Positions 44,007-51,714 of a stretch of 64,000 bases of DNA are shown here, piece by piece. Made by a program: the position numbers and the translations under genes. The notes beneath the pieces are model-generated. The model had not been told where the DNA came from, searched no databases, and saw only the letters and a program-made list of their open reading frames with translations. How positions within the stretch are numbered: the first letter of the stretch is position 1; each line of letters opens with the position of its first letter. The DNA comes from Clostridium oryzae (lineage in GTDB: Bacteria; Bacillota; Clostridia; Clostridiales; Clostridiaceae): NCBI RefSeq assembly GCF_002029235.1, contig NZ_MZGV01000011.1:44425-108424 (forward strand), in the 5' to 3' direction.

Positions 44007-44741
44007 TTAATCAAGCCTTTTCTTACTATAGGTATATCCAAATACTGCAGCAGCTAGTATTATCCATACTATAATAACAAAGATCTCGAAGGCATCACCA
44101 GCGCCAATAGGTTTATTGAGAAATATTTTTTTCATAAGTACTGCCATATTATAGTTTGGTAGAAATCTAGCTATTTCCTTTATTGTGTGACTTATATTCG
44201 CTAATATAGGAATCATAAGAATTGCCATAAATATCGGCATTCCTACAGTGCTTGTTGCCATCTGATTTTCAGCTATAATACCTACTACTGCTCCAAGCTC
44301 AATCATTGTTATAGTTACCAGTGTTGTAAGTATTATATAGGATATGGTATGCTGTACTTCCATACCCATAATAAAAAACATTGCTATGTTTATGGCTACT
44401 GACATTATAAGAGTGATAATCGCCTTCCCAAGTAGAAATTCTACTGGTGAAACGCCTGACATCATCAAAGTTCTCATTGTATTTTTTTCTTTTTCTTCTG
44501 CAATAAGCATAGCTGTAACGAATCCTGCCACAAGCACCAAATTCATGTACACACATAATTCCAGAATATATGTCTTACCAAAAGCACTATTCCCCCCATT
44601 AGAAAGACCCTTAAAGACATTTGCATAAATTACAGCGAAGACTAATGGCATTATGCACATGAATAAAACATTAACATTCTTAGATATGTCTTTTATCTCT
44701 TTCTTTAGTAATGCATTCACTCTTCTCATTGAAAATTCCAT
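44007..44741 (-). CDS. ABC-2 type permease beside the LytTR regulator
   Basis: 244 residues with six hydrophobic spans. It opens RRVNALLKKEIKDISKNVNV, and AEEKEKNTMRTLMMSGVSPVEFLLG is the coupling segment. This is the YhfC/NatB-like ABC-2 pattern. The ATG at 44741 overlaps the last base of the ATPase stop (TAATG), with GGGAGGG upstream. A frame extension to 44831 inside the ATPase gene is not supported. It is probably an exporter of a peptide or lipid-like compound under LytTR control. Confidence 0.85.
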   Translation of the reverse strand: MEFSMRRVNALLKKEIKDISKNVNVLFMCIMPLVFAVIYANVFKGLSNGGNSAFGKTYILELCVYMNLVLVAGFVTAMLIAEEKEKNTMRTLMMSGVSPVEFLLGKAIITLIMSVAINIAMFFIMGMEVQHTISYIILTTLVTITMIELGAVVGIIAENQMATSTVGMPIFMAILMIPILANISHTIKEIARFLPNYNMAVLMKKIFLNKPIGAGDAFEIFVIIVWIILAAAVFGYTYSKKRLD

Positions 44742-45586
44742 TATAATTCCCTCCCTGTAAGTTTTAAAAATATCTTTTCCAAACTTGGCTCCATTGAATG
44801 TATAGACAATATTTGTCCTTCCTCCATCCATTGCTTGATTTTTGCAGCACCTTCAGCATCATTTTTAACGATAACTGCCTTATTATCTTGCTTTAATAAG
44901 ACTCTTATATTATTATCTGTATATTTCAGCTTCAATGCCTCAGGTTGTCCAATATCAACTATCTCTCCATCATTTAGAAATGCAACTCTATTGCAAAGCT
45001 TATCAGCTTCCTCCATATTATGAGTTGTTAAGAATATTGTAGTCCCCTCTTCATTTATCTTTCTCAGAAGTCTGTGTATTTCCAACGTAGTTCCCGGATC
45101 CAGTGATGCAGTTGGCTCATCAAGGAATAAAAGTTTTGGGTTATGCAAAATAGCTCTTGCAAGCATTACCCTCTGCTTCATACCCCTTGATAGCTTCTTA
45201 GCAACCTTCTTTTTTGAATCAAGCATTCCTACTCTTTTAAGTACATCATCAACACAGCCTTTCGATACTCCATATATATCAGCAAACATCAGCAAATTAT
45301 CCTCTACAGACAATCTCTCATATATACCGCTGTTATCTGTGAGAACTCCTATATCCTTACAATTGCTAGCCTTTTCAGTATATATATTCTTATCAAATAC
45401 CTTTACTTCACCGCCGCCTGGTATAAGCTGAGAGGTAAGTATTTTTATTGTAGTCGTTTTTCCCGCTCCGCTTGGTCCTAAGAAACCAAAAACTTCCCCT
45501 TTTTTTACATTGAAACTTAAATTCTTAAGTGCTGTTACTTTTCCAAAATTCTTCTGGACATTCTTCATCGAAATAATATTCTCCAT
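44741..45586 (-). CDS. ABC exporter ATP-binding protein beside the LytTR regulator
   Basis: 281 residues: Walker A GPSGAGKTT, signature LSRGMKQRVM, Walker B LLFLDEPTASLD, and switch His in FLTTHNMEEAD. The ATG at 45586 is seven bases from GGGGG; an ATG two codons earlier has no room for a binding site. It forms an exporter with the following permease. Two direct repeats that could bind the LytTR protein lie in the gap upstream. Confidence 0.88.
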   Translation of the reverse strand: MENIISMKNVQKNFGKVTALKNLSFNVKKGEVFGFLGPSGAGKTTTIKILTSQLIPGGGEVKVFDKNIYTEKASNCKDIGVLTDNSGIYERLSVEDNLLMFADIYGVSKGCVDDVLKRVGMLDSKKKVAKKLSRGMKQRVMLARAILHNPKLLFLDEPTASLDPGTTLEIHRLLRKINEEGTTIFLTTHNMEEADKLCNRVAFLNDGEIVDIGQPEALKLKYTDNNIRVLLKQDNKAVIVKNDAEGAAKIKQWMEEGQILSIHSMEPSLEKIFLKLTGREL

Positions 45587-45680
45587 ATTCATACCCCCAT
45601 ACTCGCTGAAAGATTAAAGTTATTAACTTCATGCATCAATAATCTCACAAATTTTCTTGTAGTGTAACAAAATTTAAGTG

Positions 45681-45755
45681 AACGGAGTATTTAGGGCTAT
45701 GAAATGTTCATTTTGGTAAATAAAAAATCTATTTTCTAATCCCAACGGAGTATTT
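45681..45755 (-). promoter_or_regulatory. Two direct repeats resembling LytTR half-sites
   Basis: AAATACTCCGTT appears twice on the minus strand (complements of 45681-45692 and 45744-45755), 63 bases apart or about six helical turns. TCCGTTGGG in one copy fits the published LytTR half-site pattern [TA][AC][CA]GTTN[AG][TG]; TCCGTTCAC in the other misses one position. They stand between the LytTR gene and the ABC exporter genes it would control. Confidence 0.45.
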
Positions 45756-45785
45756 CAGTGCTCAAAAATACCAATGAGCAGCTAG

Positions 45786-46802
45786 CTATATCTTAAATAT
45801 CTCCTTAAGTTCAGTTACTCTGCTTTTAGATAACGGTATTGAACTATTTACTTTATCATTTAAACTTAAGCTAAAGCTATTTCTTGTCCAGGTAACAACT
45901 TCCCTAATTCTCTGAAGATTTACAAGATAAGATCTGTGACATCGAAAAAAGCCTAGATGAATCAATCTTGATTCTAATTCAGTAAGAGATAAACCACATG
46001 GAAATTTTTCGCCTCTTATGCTAAGATTACTTACACCTTGTTCACTTTCCACATAATCAATCTCAATCGGATCAAATAACAATATCCTTTCATCTATCTT
46101 GGCTGGAATCTTTTCTATTTTATATACAGGCATCTCTTCTTCAACGTTCTTTGCATCCTCTTCAAGTATATCTGGTTCATTTTGTGCCTTCTTAATTCCA
46201 TACTCATCTAATATATAGCAGTCTTTACTCAGCAGCATTATATCTTTAAAAGATATAGATGTGCTAAGCACTGTACATCCGTTATCACACAACTCTTGTA
46301 TATTTTCCAATATGATCCTTATGCTCTCTTTATCCATATTAAGTATAGGTTCCTGCAGTATCAAAAACTTAGGCTGTTTCAAATACTCCCTCGCAAAACT
46401 TACTCTTCTCCGCTGATATTGATTAAGTTTTTTAATTGATACATCTCCTATATCCATTAATGACATTTTCATCATTACCTCCAGATAATTTGTATTTTTC
46501 ATAATTATCTGACTGTATGATTTTAAATATTGCTTTACGGTCAATCTTTCGTATAAACCATCATCTTTTAATACAATGCCAATATTATTAAAATGTTTTT
46601 TAGCATAATCAACATTGTTTTTTCCATCTATATTTATCTGACCTCTTTCCGGTAATTCCCTTCCTACTATAAGATTAATTAATAATTTACTAATCTCATC
46701 GCTGCATTCTATACTTACAGACTCTCCCTTTGCAACATTCAAGTTTACATTCTTTAGCAAAATATAATCCTGTTTTTTGTATAAATCCTTTATTTCTAAC
46801 AT
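45786..46802 (-). CDS. ABC-ATPase-like domain fused to a LytTR DNA-binding domain
   Basis: 338 residues. Residues 1-205 follow the ABC ATPase fold (LLKNVNLNVAKGESVSIEC, GRELPERGQINIDGK, FLILQEPILNMDKES). However, Walker A is absent: ECSDEISKLL replaces GxxGxGKT. The signature is also degenerate (LNQYQRRRVSF). After an acidic linker the C-terminal 100 residues are LytTR: IDYVESEQGVSNLSIRGEKF, LIHLGFFRCHRSYLVNLQRI. I infer a regulator that uses a dead ATPase to sense or dock onto the neighbouring exporter ATPase. GGAGA before the ATG at 46802 sets the start over 46823. Confidence 0.85.
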   Translation of the reverse strand: MLEIKDLYKKQDYILLKNVNLNVAKGESVSIECSDEISKLLINLIVGRELPERGQINIDGKNNVDYAKKHFNNIGIVLKDDGLYERLTVKQYLKSYSQIIMKNTNYLEVMMKMSLMDIGDVSIKKLNQYQRRRVSFAREYLKQPKFLILQEPILNMDKESIRIILENIQELCDNGCTVLSTSISFKDIMLLSKDCYILDEYGIKKAQNEPDILEEDAKNVEEEMPVYKIEKIPAKIDERILLFDPIEIDYVESEQGVSNLSIRGEKFPCGLSLTELESRLIHLGFFRCHRSYLVNLQRIREVVTWTRNSFSLSLNDKVNSSIPLSKSRVTELKEIFKI

Positions 46803-46832
46803 ACTTACTTTCTCCAAATTCATTAATTAAAT

Positions 46833-47184
46833 ATAAGACGAACCAGAAAGTGAATCAAATGAAGATAATATTAAGTAGTTAGTGCATGCTTTAAATAGGT
46901 AAGAGAAAAGAGTAAAGAGTAGAGAGAAAAGTGAAGGAAGAAATTCTGCTATGCAGAATTTCTAAGAATTTAAATCTGATTATCAGCAATAACTTTTTAA
47001 AAACTAAGACTTACCTAATATTCCAAAAGTATTATTAAAATAATTAAAATTATGTATACAATCAAAATTCAGCATAGCTGAATTTTAACCTTCACTTTTC
47101 TCTTTTCTCTTTACTCTTAACTCTCATACCTATTTAATGCACTTTCTCTTAAATATTCCATCTAGAGCATTTAGTTCGTCTTAT
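46833..47184. repeat. Palindromic dispersed repeat, copy 2 (MITE-like)
   Basis: About 352 bases, matching copy 1 (6976-7332) over the body: the GTAGTTAGTG(T/C)ATGCTTTAAATAG stretch, the AGAGTAAAGAG tracts, both inner hairpins and the CATTTAGTTCG right end. The outermost bases differ from copy 1 but match each other, ATAAGACGAAC on the left and GTTCGTCTTAT on the right; the inverted match continues outward as ATTAATT...AATTAAT to about 46822 and 47197. It separates the LytTR gene from the BpsA gene. Confidence 0.8.
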
Positions 47185-47205
47185 ATTTATAATTAATCGC
47201 TTTAC

Positions 47206-48372
47206 CTATATCTTATTTTTATTAAACAACCTAAAACTTCTATTTTCACATTTGCTGCAGCCAGCTGCTTTTAGACTCTCTATAGTATAATACCGTTCCG
47301 ATTTTCCTACTTTAAACACCTTACCGCATTGCGTACAGCTGTACAGCCTAACCGTCTTTCTAATTTCTCCTGTGTACATAGGTTTATCAAAGCTTCCAAC
47401 TACTGATGCATGGCTATTAGTAGTTGTTTTAAGTACTATCATTTGACTTGTATTGCCAATAATCTGTGCGCCTTCATATGCATTAAAGCCAGAAAGAATC
47501 TCACATACTGTTAGTCCCATATTTATAAAACATTTTTGTATTTCTAATTCAATATCAGGCGACTTATGACCATACGAAAAAAACACTGTAAGTCCTTTTT
47601 CCTTCTTTAATGCATCCATCCCTCTAGAAAGAAATAGTTTCATTCCTTCTAACGTATATGGCGGATCTGTAAAAAAGCAATCAAAATTTCCTTTATAATA
47701 CTCTAAGATGGGCTGTCTAAAATCAGAGTAAACACAACTTATCGGTAATCCATTTTCATTAGCAACACCACGTATATAAGATAAAATTCTTTCATCAACG
47801 TCCATAACAAGTGTATTACTCTTCTCCGGTATTTTACCATTAAAAAGTCTCTTCAAAAGAAAACCTATCGCTACGCTAATAAAATCATCATCACCTACAC
47901 ACAATACTTGCTTGCCTATCAAAGAAGAATACTTTAAACAAAGTATAGCTCTCTTAATGGCAGTATCTACCGTACACTTCGACTGATCTATACTTACATC
48001 AGCTTCAGGCCTATTTATAAATATTCTGCTTAATTGTTCCTTAATATCATAAAGTTCCTTATGCTCACCCCATGGGTTCTCCATTAACTTCATATATAAA
48101 TATTTATCTATACCTTCATATCCTAATTCCTTCTCTACCACAAGTTTACCTTTGCCGGTTATATGCATGCCTATATTCTGTACAGCCAAGCCAGCTTTTA
48201 CAAACTCTTTCTTTACAGCTGATACCACTGGAATAGGCAGCATATTTTTTCTTGCTAACTTTTTAGTAGAAATGCCATCATTGAAATATATATCTATAAG
48301 TTGATTCTGAATTACCTGTTTTCCCTCTTCTAACTTCACATTGCTAACTACTCTATTTATAATTTCATTCAT
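47206..48372 (-). CDS. BpsA-family N4-bis(aminopropyl)spermidine synthase-like protein
   Basis: 388 residues. An N-terminal winged-helix-like part (about 1-90) is followed by a Rossmann aminopropyl/methyltransferase fold: VLCVGDDDFISVAIGFLLK, NTLVMDVDERILSYI, and the family motif FTDPPYTLEGMKLFLSRG. FFSYGHKSPD and AYEGAQIIGNTSQM are also BpsA-like. A C-terminal zinc-ribbon-like piece has CTQC and CSKC. BpsA makes branched polyamines in thermophiles. In this organism the product is uncertain. The ATG at 48372 is set by GGAG; the frame extends to 48501 with an unlikely hydrophobic leader. It has a long upstream leader. Confidence 0.78.
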   Translation of the reverse strand: MNEIINRVVSNVKLEEGKQVIQNQLIDIYFNDGISTKKLARKNMLPIPVVSAVKKEFVKAGLAVQNIGMHITGKGKLVVEKELGYEGIDKYLYMKLMENPWGEHKELYDIKEQLSRIFINRPEADVSIDQSKCTVDTAIKRAILCLKYSSLIGKQVLCVGDDDFISVAIGFLLKRLFNGKIPEKSNTLVMDVDERILSYIRGVANENGLPISCVYSDFRQPILEYYKGNFDCFFTDPPYTLEGMKLFLSRGMDALKKEKGLTVFFSYGHKSPDIELEIQKCFINMGLTVCEILSGFNAYEGAQIIGNTSQMIVLKTTTNSHASVVGSFDKPMYTGEIRKTVRLYSCTQCGKVFKVGKSERYYTIESLKAAGCSKCENRSFRLFNKNKI

Positions 48373-48539
48373 TAAGTATGCTCCTTTTAATTTACTTTTT
48401 TGATATTGATAAATTGAATAGATAAAAAAGTAAGTTAATATTCGGAATATACTTTTAATAACAATACTGCTATATAAGAATTGAAGATTAAAATAAAGCA
48501 CTTATCATATTAACAAGTAATTTAGTTTCAGCTCTCCTT

Positions 48540-48660
48540 GGGACAGTTCTCACCCCTCTAAACTCATGCTTCTTTGTGGACCCCTGTCTTGCTTAAACAG
48601 CTTTCTAAGACTATCTTGATGAGAAAGAAAATATATTTCAGCATCCACCTAATATAAAAG
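48540..48660 (-). promoter_or_regulatory. G-rich, possibly structured leader of the BpsA-like gene
   Basis: The 330 bases upstream of the BpsA-like start contain an island with composition unlike its surroundings. Read leftward: GCAAGACAGGGGTCCAC, then GAGTTTAGAGGGGTGAGAAC, then TGTCCCAAGGAGAGCTG. GACAG can pair with CTGTC to close it. I cannot match it to a riboswitch class I know. It could be an unrecognised leader RNA or sRNA. Confidence 0.35.
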
Positions 48661-48704
48661 ACTGTTTAATTCTCAATTCATATAGCTTTACACTAACTAT
48701 ACAA

Positions 48705-48739
48705 AAAAGCCACAGTAACTCGAAGTTACTGCAGCTTTT
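48705..48739. terminator. Terminator between the marR gene and the BpsA leader
   Basis: AAAAGC(CA)CAGTAACT pairs with AGTTACTG(CA)GCTTTT around CGA, with two unpaired CA spots. The minus strand continues TTTGTATAG. It probably ends the marR transcript starting near 49496. The gap 48740-49031 holds a small hairpin (AAGCCTA/TAGGTTT) and no gene I can support. Confidence 0.75.
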
Positions 48740-49031
48740 AAAATTTCAAAACGTCTGAAATATAAAATACCTGTTAAAGCATTTAAATTTATATTGTGCA
48801 AGATGTAGTATATCCGTGTTCTAACTAACTCTCCTTAAAAACAGTAAGATTAATAAACCTATTTCTTAGGCTTGTTTACTAAATTAAGGTTATCTATTCA
48901 ATTTGATTGATTAGTTAAAATTAACTCCTGACATAAAACATCATCCTTTACGTAATATAAATTAAAACATTATTTATTACATTAGAATTATATCATAGAA
49001 AAATAATTAATGTCTATATTTATTTAGCTTA

Positions 49032-49496
49032 TTATCCAATACGATCCATACTATTTATTAATTTACTTAATGAGTCTAATAAAGCATCAACATCACTTTC
49101 TTCCATATTAGATACTGCATCCAACATAAACTTACCGCTGGCTTCCTGATCCATAGCCTTTATGACTTTTCTACCTTCCTCAGTAAGCATAACCCTACTT
49201 ATACGTCTATCCTTTGAATCTTTAACCCTTTTTACGAGTCTCCTGTTCTCAAGTCTAGATATTTTCTCTGAAACAGTATTCTGAGAATTGTTAATGTTTT
49301 TTGCAATACTTCCTACAGTAGGGGCGTCATTTTCATTGCAAATATCCAGCATCAATTCATCCAATTCTACTAAGAGATGAAATTGTTCCAAGGTCAGATT
49401 ATATTTTTGTACAAGCTTATGATAATTGTCATGTATTCTTTTATCTATATCATCTTTATATGTAATTATTTTTTGTATTTTTTCTAATTTATTCAT
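49032..49496 (-). CDS. MarR family transcriptional regulator
   Basis: 154 residues with the winged helix core: YNLTLEQFHLLVELDELM, VGSIAKNINNSQNTVSEKIS and the wing VKRVKDSKDRRISRVMLTEE. GGGAGGG lies ten bases before the ATG. It is single; no target gene is adjacent on the same strand until the BpsA-like gene about 660 bases downstream beyond a terminator. It is less similar to the other MarR protein (42897-43337) than two gene copies would be. Target and ligand unknown. Confidence 0.87.
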   Translation of the reverse strand: MNKLEKIQKIITYKDDIDKRIHDNYHKLVQKYNLTLEQFHLLVELDELMLDICNENDAPTVGSIAKNINNSQNTVSEKISRLENRRLVKRVKDSKDRRISRVMLTEEGRKVIKAMDQEASGKFMLDAVSNMEESDVDALLDSLSKLINSMDRIG

Positions 49497-49577
49497 CTGT
49501 TGATTCCCTCCCTAAAAACACACCCCAAATGAACTCCATAAATATTATATCACAGCATTATATGTACATAAGCAAAA

Positions 49578-49611
49578 AAGACCCAAAACTTATAATATAA
49601 GCTTTGAGTCT
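49578..49611 (-). terminator. Terminator of the tiny-protein gene cluster
   Basis: Read leftward, AGACTCAAAGCTTATA pairs with TATAAGTTTTGGGTCT, using two G-U pairs, followed by TTTTTG. It lies 26 bases after the stop of the 44-codon gene at 49637. Confidence 0.75.
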
Positions 49612-49636
49612 ATAAAATACCATAAATTCTTATACA

Positions 49637-49771
49637 CTATACATCGTTATGCTCTATTGACTGTCTCTTAGCATTACGATTATGATTTTGTCCTTCAGTA
49701 GCAATTGTTGTTTGTCCTTTGCTCTTGGCCTTCCTAACTTCCTTCTTATCTATCTGACTATCTTTTGCCAT
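49637..49771 (-). CDS. Tiny hydrophilic protein, 44 residues
   Basis: ATG at 49771, TAG at 49637. The product begins MAKDSQIDKKEVRKAKSKGQ and continues with TTIATEGQNHNRNAKRQSIE: strongly charged, without hydrophobic or cysteine residues. GGTGG eight bases before the ATG lies inside the end of the preceding gene, which it overlaps by 14 bases. Such proteins in spore formers often coat spore DNA or core, but this sequence does not match a family I can name. It is read with two similar tiny genes upstream. Confidence 0.6.
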   Translation of the reverse strand: MAKDSQIDKKEVRKAKSKGQTTIATEGQNHNRNAKRQSIEHNDV

Positions 49772-49943
49772 AGTTTTCACCACCTGTTTTTACATGGGCT
49801 TTAGCATTTCCTGTCTTGGCTTTACCTTGAATTTCGGGTACTGGATCGACTTCATTTTTAGGATCCTTAAATGTATTTCTATGCTCTGTTCCATGTGCCC
49901 ACGGATCAGTTGGATCTGGATGCCTCATTCCTGCTTTAGCCAT
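49758..49943 (-). CDS. Small hydrophilic protein with HPDPTDPW and PKNxxDPxxxIQGKA motifs
   Basis: 61 residues from the ATG at 49943: MAKAGMRHPDPTDPWAHGTE, then FKDPKNEVDPVPEIQGKAKT and a basic tail. It shares the second block with the protein encoded at 50020-50217. The upstream bases GTGAGGCGANNGCAAATGGC are also almost identical in the two genes, which places both starts at this ATG rather than at the GTG (49958). It has no hydrophobic segment. A small spore or stress protein is a fair guess; I cannot name the family. Confidence 0.65.
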   Translation of the reverse strand: MAKAGMRHPDPTDPWAHGTEHRNTFKDPKNEVDPVPEIQGKAKTGNAKAHVKTGGENYGKR

Positions 49944-50019
49944 TTGCATTCGCCTCACTTCTTTAGATGATGGACTAATTTATTTGGTTATTAGAAGTAA
50001 AATATCTGAGTGAGTTCTA

Positions 50020-50217
50020 TCAATCTGACCATCTTTCTTCAACTGCATCACCAGTTGGATCTGGATGACCTTTTACACTTCCAGGCTTAGCTGCTTTACC
50101 TTGAATTCCCGCTGCTGGATCTGCTGCATTTTTAGGAGCATTAAATGCATTGTTACTCTGTAGTCCTTGTAAAAACACATTTTTTGAATTCATGTTTTTC
50201 TTTCCTGTATTAGCCAT
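50020..50217 (-). CDS. Small hydrophilic protein, paralog of the preceding one
   Basis: 65 residues: MANTGKKNMNSKNVFLQGLQ, then FNAPKNAADPAAGIQGKAAK, then GHPDPTGDAVEERWSD. The PKN..DP..IQGKA block and an HPDPT motif recur, but HPDPT has moved from the N-terminus to the C-terminus relative to the paralog. The ribosome binding region GTGAGGCGATAGCAA is shared with it. The gene is first in the cluster of three. The upstream gap (50218-50352) shows no promoter I trust. Confidence 0.65.
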   Translation of the reverse strand: MANTGKKNMNSKNVFLQGLQSNNAFNAPKNAADPAAGIQGKAAKPGSVKGHPDPTGDAVEERWSD

Positions 50218-50352
50218 TTGCTATCGCCTCACTTTATTTTGATGATGTACAATTTTTATTTTCTCCAAAAATGCAGCGAGTATTCATAGAAAACTTATAC
50301 TGCGTGTCCACCAAAATACCTTCTATGACATCAACATTCTCCTACAACAATA

Positions 50353-50844
50353 TTATAGAAAAAGTTTATCTAAAAATCCTGTACCTGCTTTAGTTTTAAA
50401 ATATTTATTTTTTATAATTTTTATTTGATCCGCCTTAATTTCATCTTCATATATGTTCACTAAGAAGTCAGCTTCTATAAGTATGTGGTAATCTATGCCG
50501 TCAATATTGCTATAGGTATGATGATGTCCAATTAGATAACATATCCTATCTATTTCAGCTTCTTCAAAATTAAATTTTAAAAGCATTTTTCTAGCCACTG
50601 GTGGTCCTTCTATTTCCTGATAATTCCCTGCGGATGAATTATATTTTTGTTCACTTACCTTTATTCCTATGTCATGCAGCACAGCTGCTACCTCAAGGAT
50701 ATATTGGGTATTTTCATCCAGTTTCTCCAGTTCTCCTATAGCTTTTGCAAATGAAAATACCTTAAGAAAATGGTTTACTCTTCTTACATCTCCTGCATAA
50801 TAGCTTATCATTTCATTTATTATCGTACTAACGTTTTCTTTCAT
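50353..50844 (-). CDS. HD domain protein
   Basis: 163 residues with HD-superfamily metal ligands: RVNHFLKVFSFAKAIG (first His), VAAVLHDIGIKVSE (HD pair), LIGHHHTYSNIDGIDYHILI and EADFLVNI. This is the small stand-alone HD phosphohydrolase type, often annotated as a YedJ-like or uncharacterised hydrolase acting on nucleotides or similar phosphates. GAGGGAA precedes the ATG. It lies 78 bases downstream of the O-methyltransferase gene on the same strand and could be co-transcribed with it. Confidence 0.83.
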   Translation of the reverse strand: MKENVSTIINEMISYYAGDVRRVNHFLKVFSFAKAIGELEKLDENTQYILEVAAVLHDIGIKVSEQKYNSSAGNYQEIEGPPVARKMLLKFNFEEAEIDRICYLIGHHHTYSNIDGIDYHILIEADFLVNIYEDEIKADQIKIIKNKYFKTKAGTGFLDKLFL

Positions 50845-50921
50845 GAAATTCCCTCATTTCATAATATATGTTTTTCTTTAGTATCATAATAACTGAATTT
50901 GATTATAATTTAAAGTACTAA

Positions 50922-51551
50922 CTACCTTTTAAAAGCTATTGTAAATCCATCACCAATAGGAACAATTGTACTGTCAAGCTGTTTGCAATTTATTACCATA
51001 TCGTTAAATTCTTTTATTGGCGGTATTAATGAATGCCACTTCGGATCCAAATCCAGCACAGGAAAGAGAGTATCCTCAGCAACTAGAATTCCACCTTTTC
51101 TTAAAATTCTCAAGCAATCCTTAAATAATGCCGGATATAAATTTTTATCCACATCCTGAAATATCAAATCATATTCTACATCAAGCTCAGGGACTATTTC
51201 TCTAGCATCGCCGATTTTAATCTCTATGCACTCAGCTACACCGGTATTAATAAAGTTTTGTTTAGCCTGTGCTGCTACTTTTTCGTCATATTCTATAGTA
51301 GTTATTTTCCCGCCATAGTCTTTTATTGTCTCTGCCATAGATGCAGCTGAAAAACCAATACTAGTGCCAATTTCTAAAATATTTTTAGGTTTTGTAATAG
51401 CGACAAGCAATTTAAGCATCCTCGCTACATCATCATCAACTACAGGTATAAAGTCCTTTAATTTAGTTTTCCTTATAAACTTCTGCCTATTCAGTTTTTC
51501 TTTTTCTTCATATAATCCTTTTATGTATGAACCTATAACTTCAAAATCCAT
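50922..51551 (-). CDS. Class I SAM-dependent O-methyltransferase (COMT-like)
   Basis: 209 residues of the methyltransferase 3 family. The SAM site is ILEIGTSIGFSAASMAETI, with acidic residue in TTIEYDEKVAAQA, GDAREIVPEL, and the metal-binding segment DLIFQDVDKNLYPALFKDCL and VAEDTLF. Family members methylate catechols, hydroxylated tRNA (TrmR) or small metabolites. GAGGAGGAA precedes the ATG. A 41-bp palindrome covers the promoter region directly upstream, so expression is probably controlled by a dimeric repressor not encoded next to it. Confidence 0.88.
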   Translation of the reverse strand: MDFEVIGSYIKGLYEEKEKLNRQKFIRKTKLKDFIPVVDDDVARMLKLLVAITKPKNILEIGTSIGFSAASMAETIKDYGGKITTIEYDEKVAAQAKQNFINTGVAECIEIKIGDAREIVPELDVEYDLIFQDVDKNLYPALFKDCLRILRKGGILVAEDTLFPVLDLDPKWHSLIPPIKEFNDMVINCKQLDSTIVPIGDGFTIAFKR

Positions 51552-51568
51552 CGTTTATTCCTCCTCAA

Positions 51569-51609
51569 GAATATATCGTATAGCGATTTAATCGTCACAC
51601 GATATATTC
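51569..51609. promoter_or_regulatory. 41-bp nested palindrome before the O-methyltransferase gene
   Basis: GAATATATCGT (51569-51579) and ACGATATATTC (51599-51609) are exact complements. CGATT-T-AATCG (51584-51594) is a second palindrome with the same centre at 51589. The four ATCG-containing half-sites lie 18 bases before the methyltransferase ATG. This fits an operator for a repressor tetramer, or a leader hairpin. Confidence 0.6.
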
Positions 51610-51651
51610 TACACTTTATATTCTTTTTGTCAACAACATCCAAAAAAAATA

Positions 51652-51686
51652 CAGATAAAAGCTCAGCCATGCTGAATTTTTATCTG
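51652..51686 (-). terminator. Terminator of the MocR gene
   Basis: Read leftward, CAGATAAAAATTCAGC pairs with GCTGAGCTTTTATCTG (two internal mismatches, loop ATG), followed by TATTTTTTTTGG. It lies about 30 bases after the MocR stop. Confidence 0.88.
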
Positions 51687-51714
51687 CATTATACATTCTA
51701 CAGAATTAATTAGA

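Noticed and set aside
44299..44556. An 85-codon minus-strand frame inside the ABC permease gene
   Set aside because: It overlaps the permease in another frame on the same strand and has no initiation signal.
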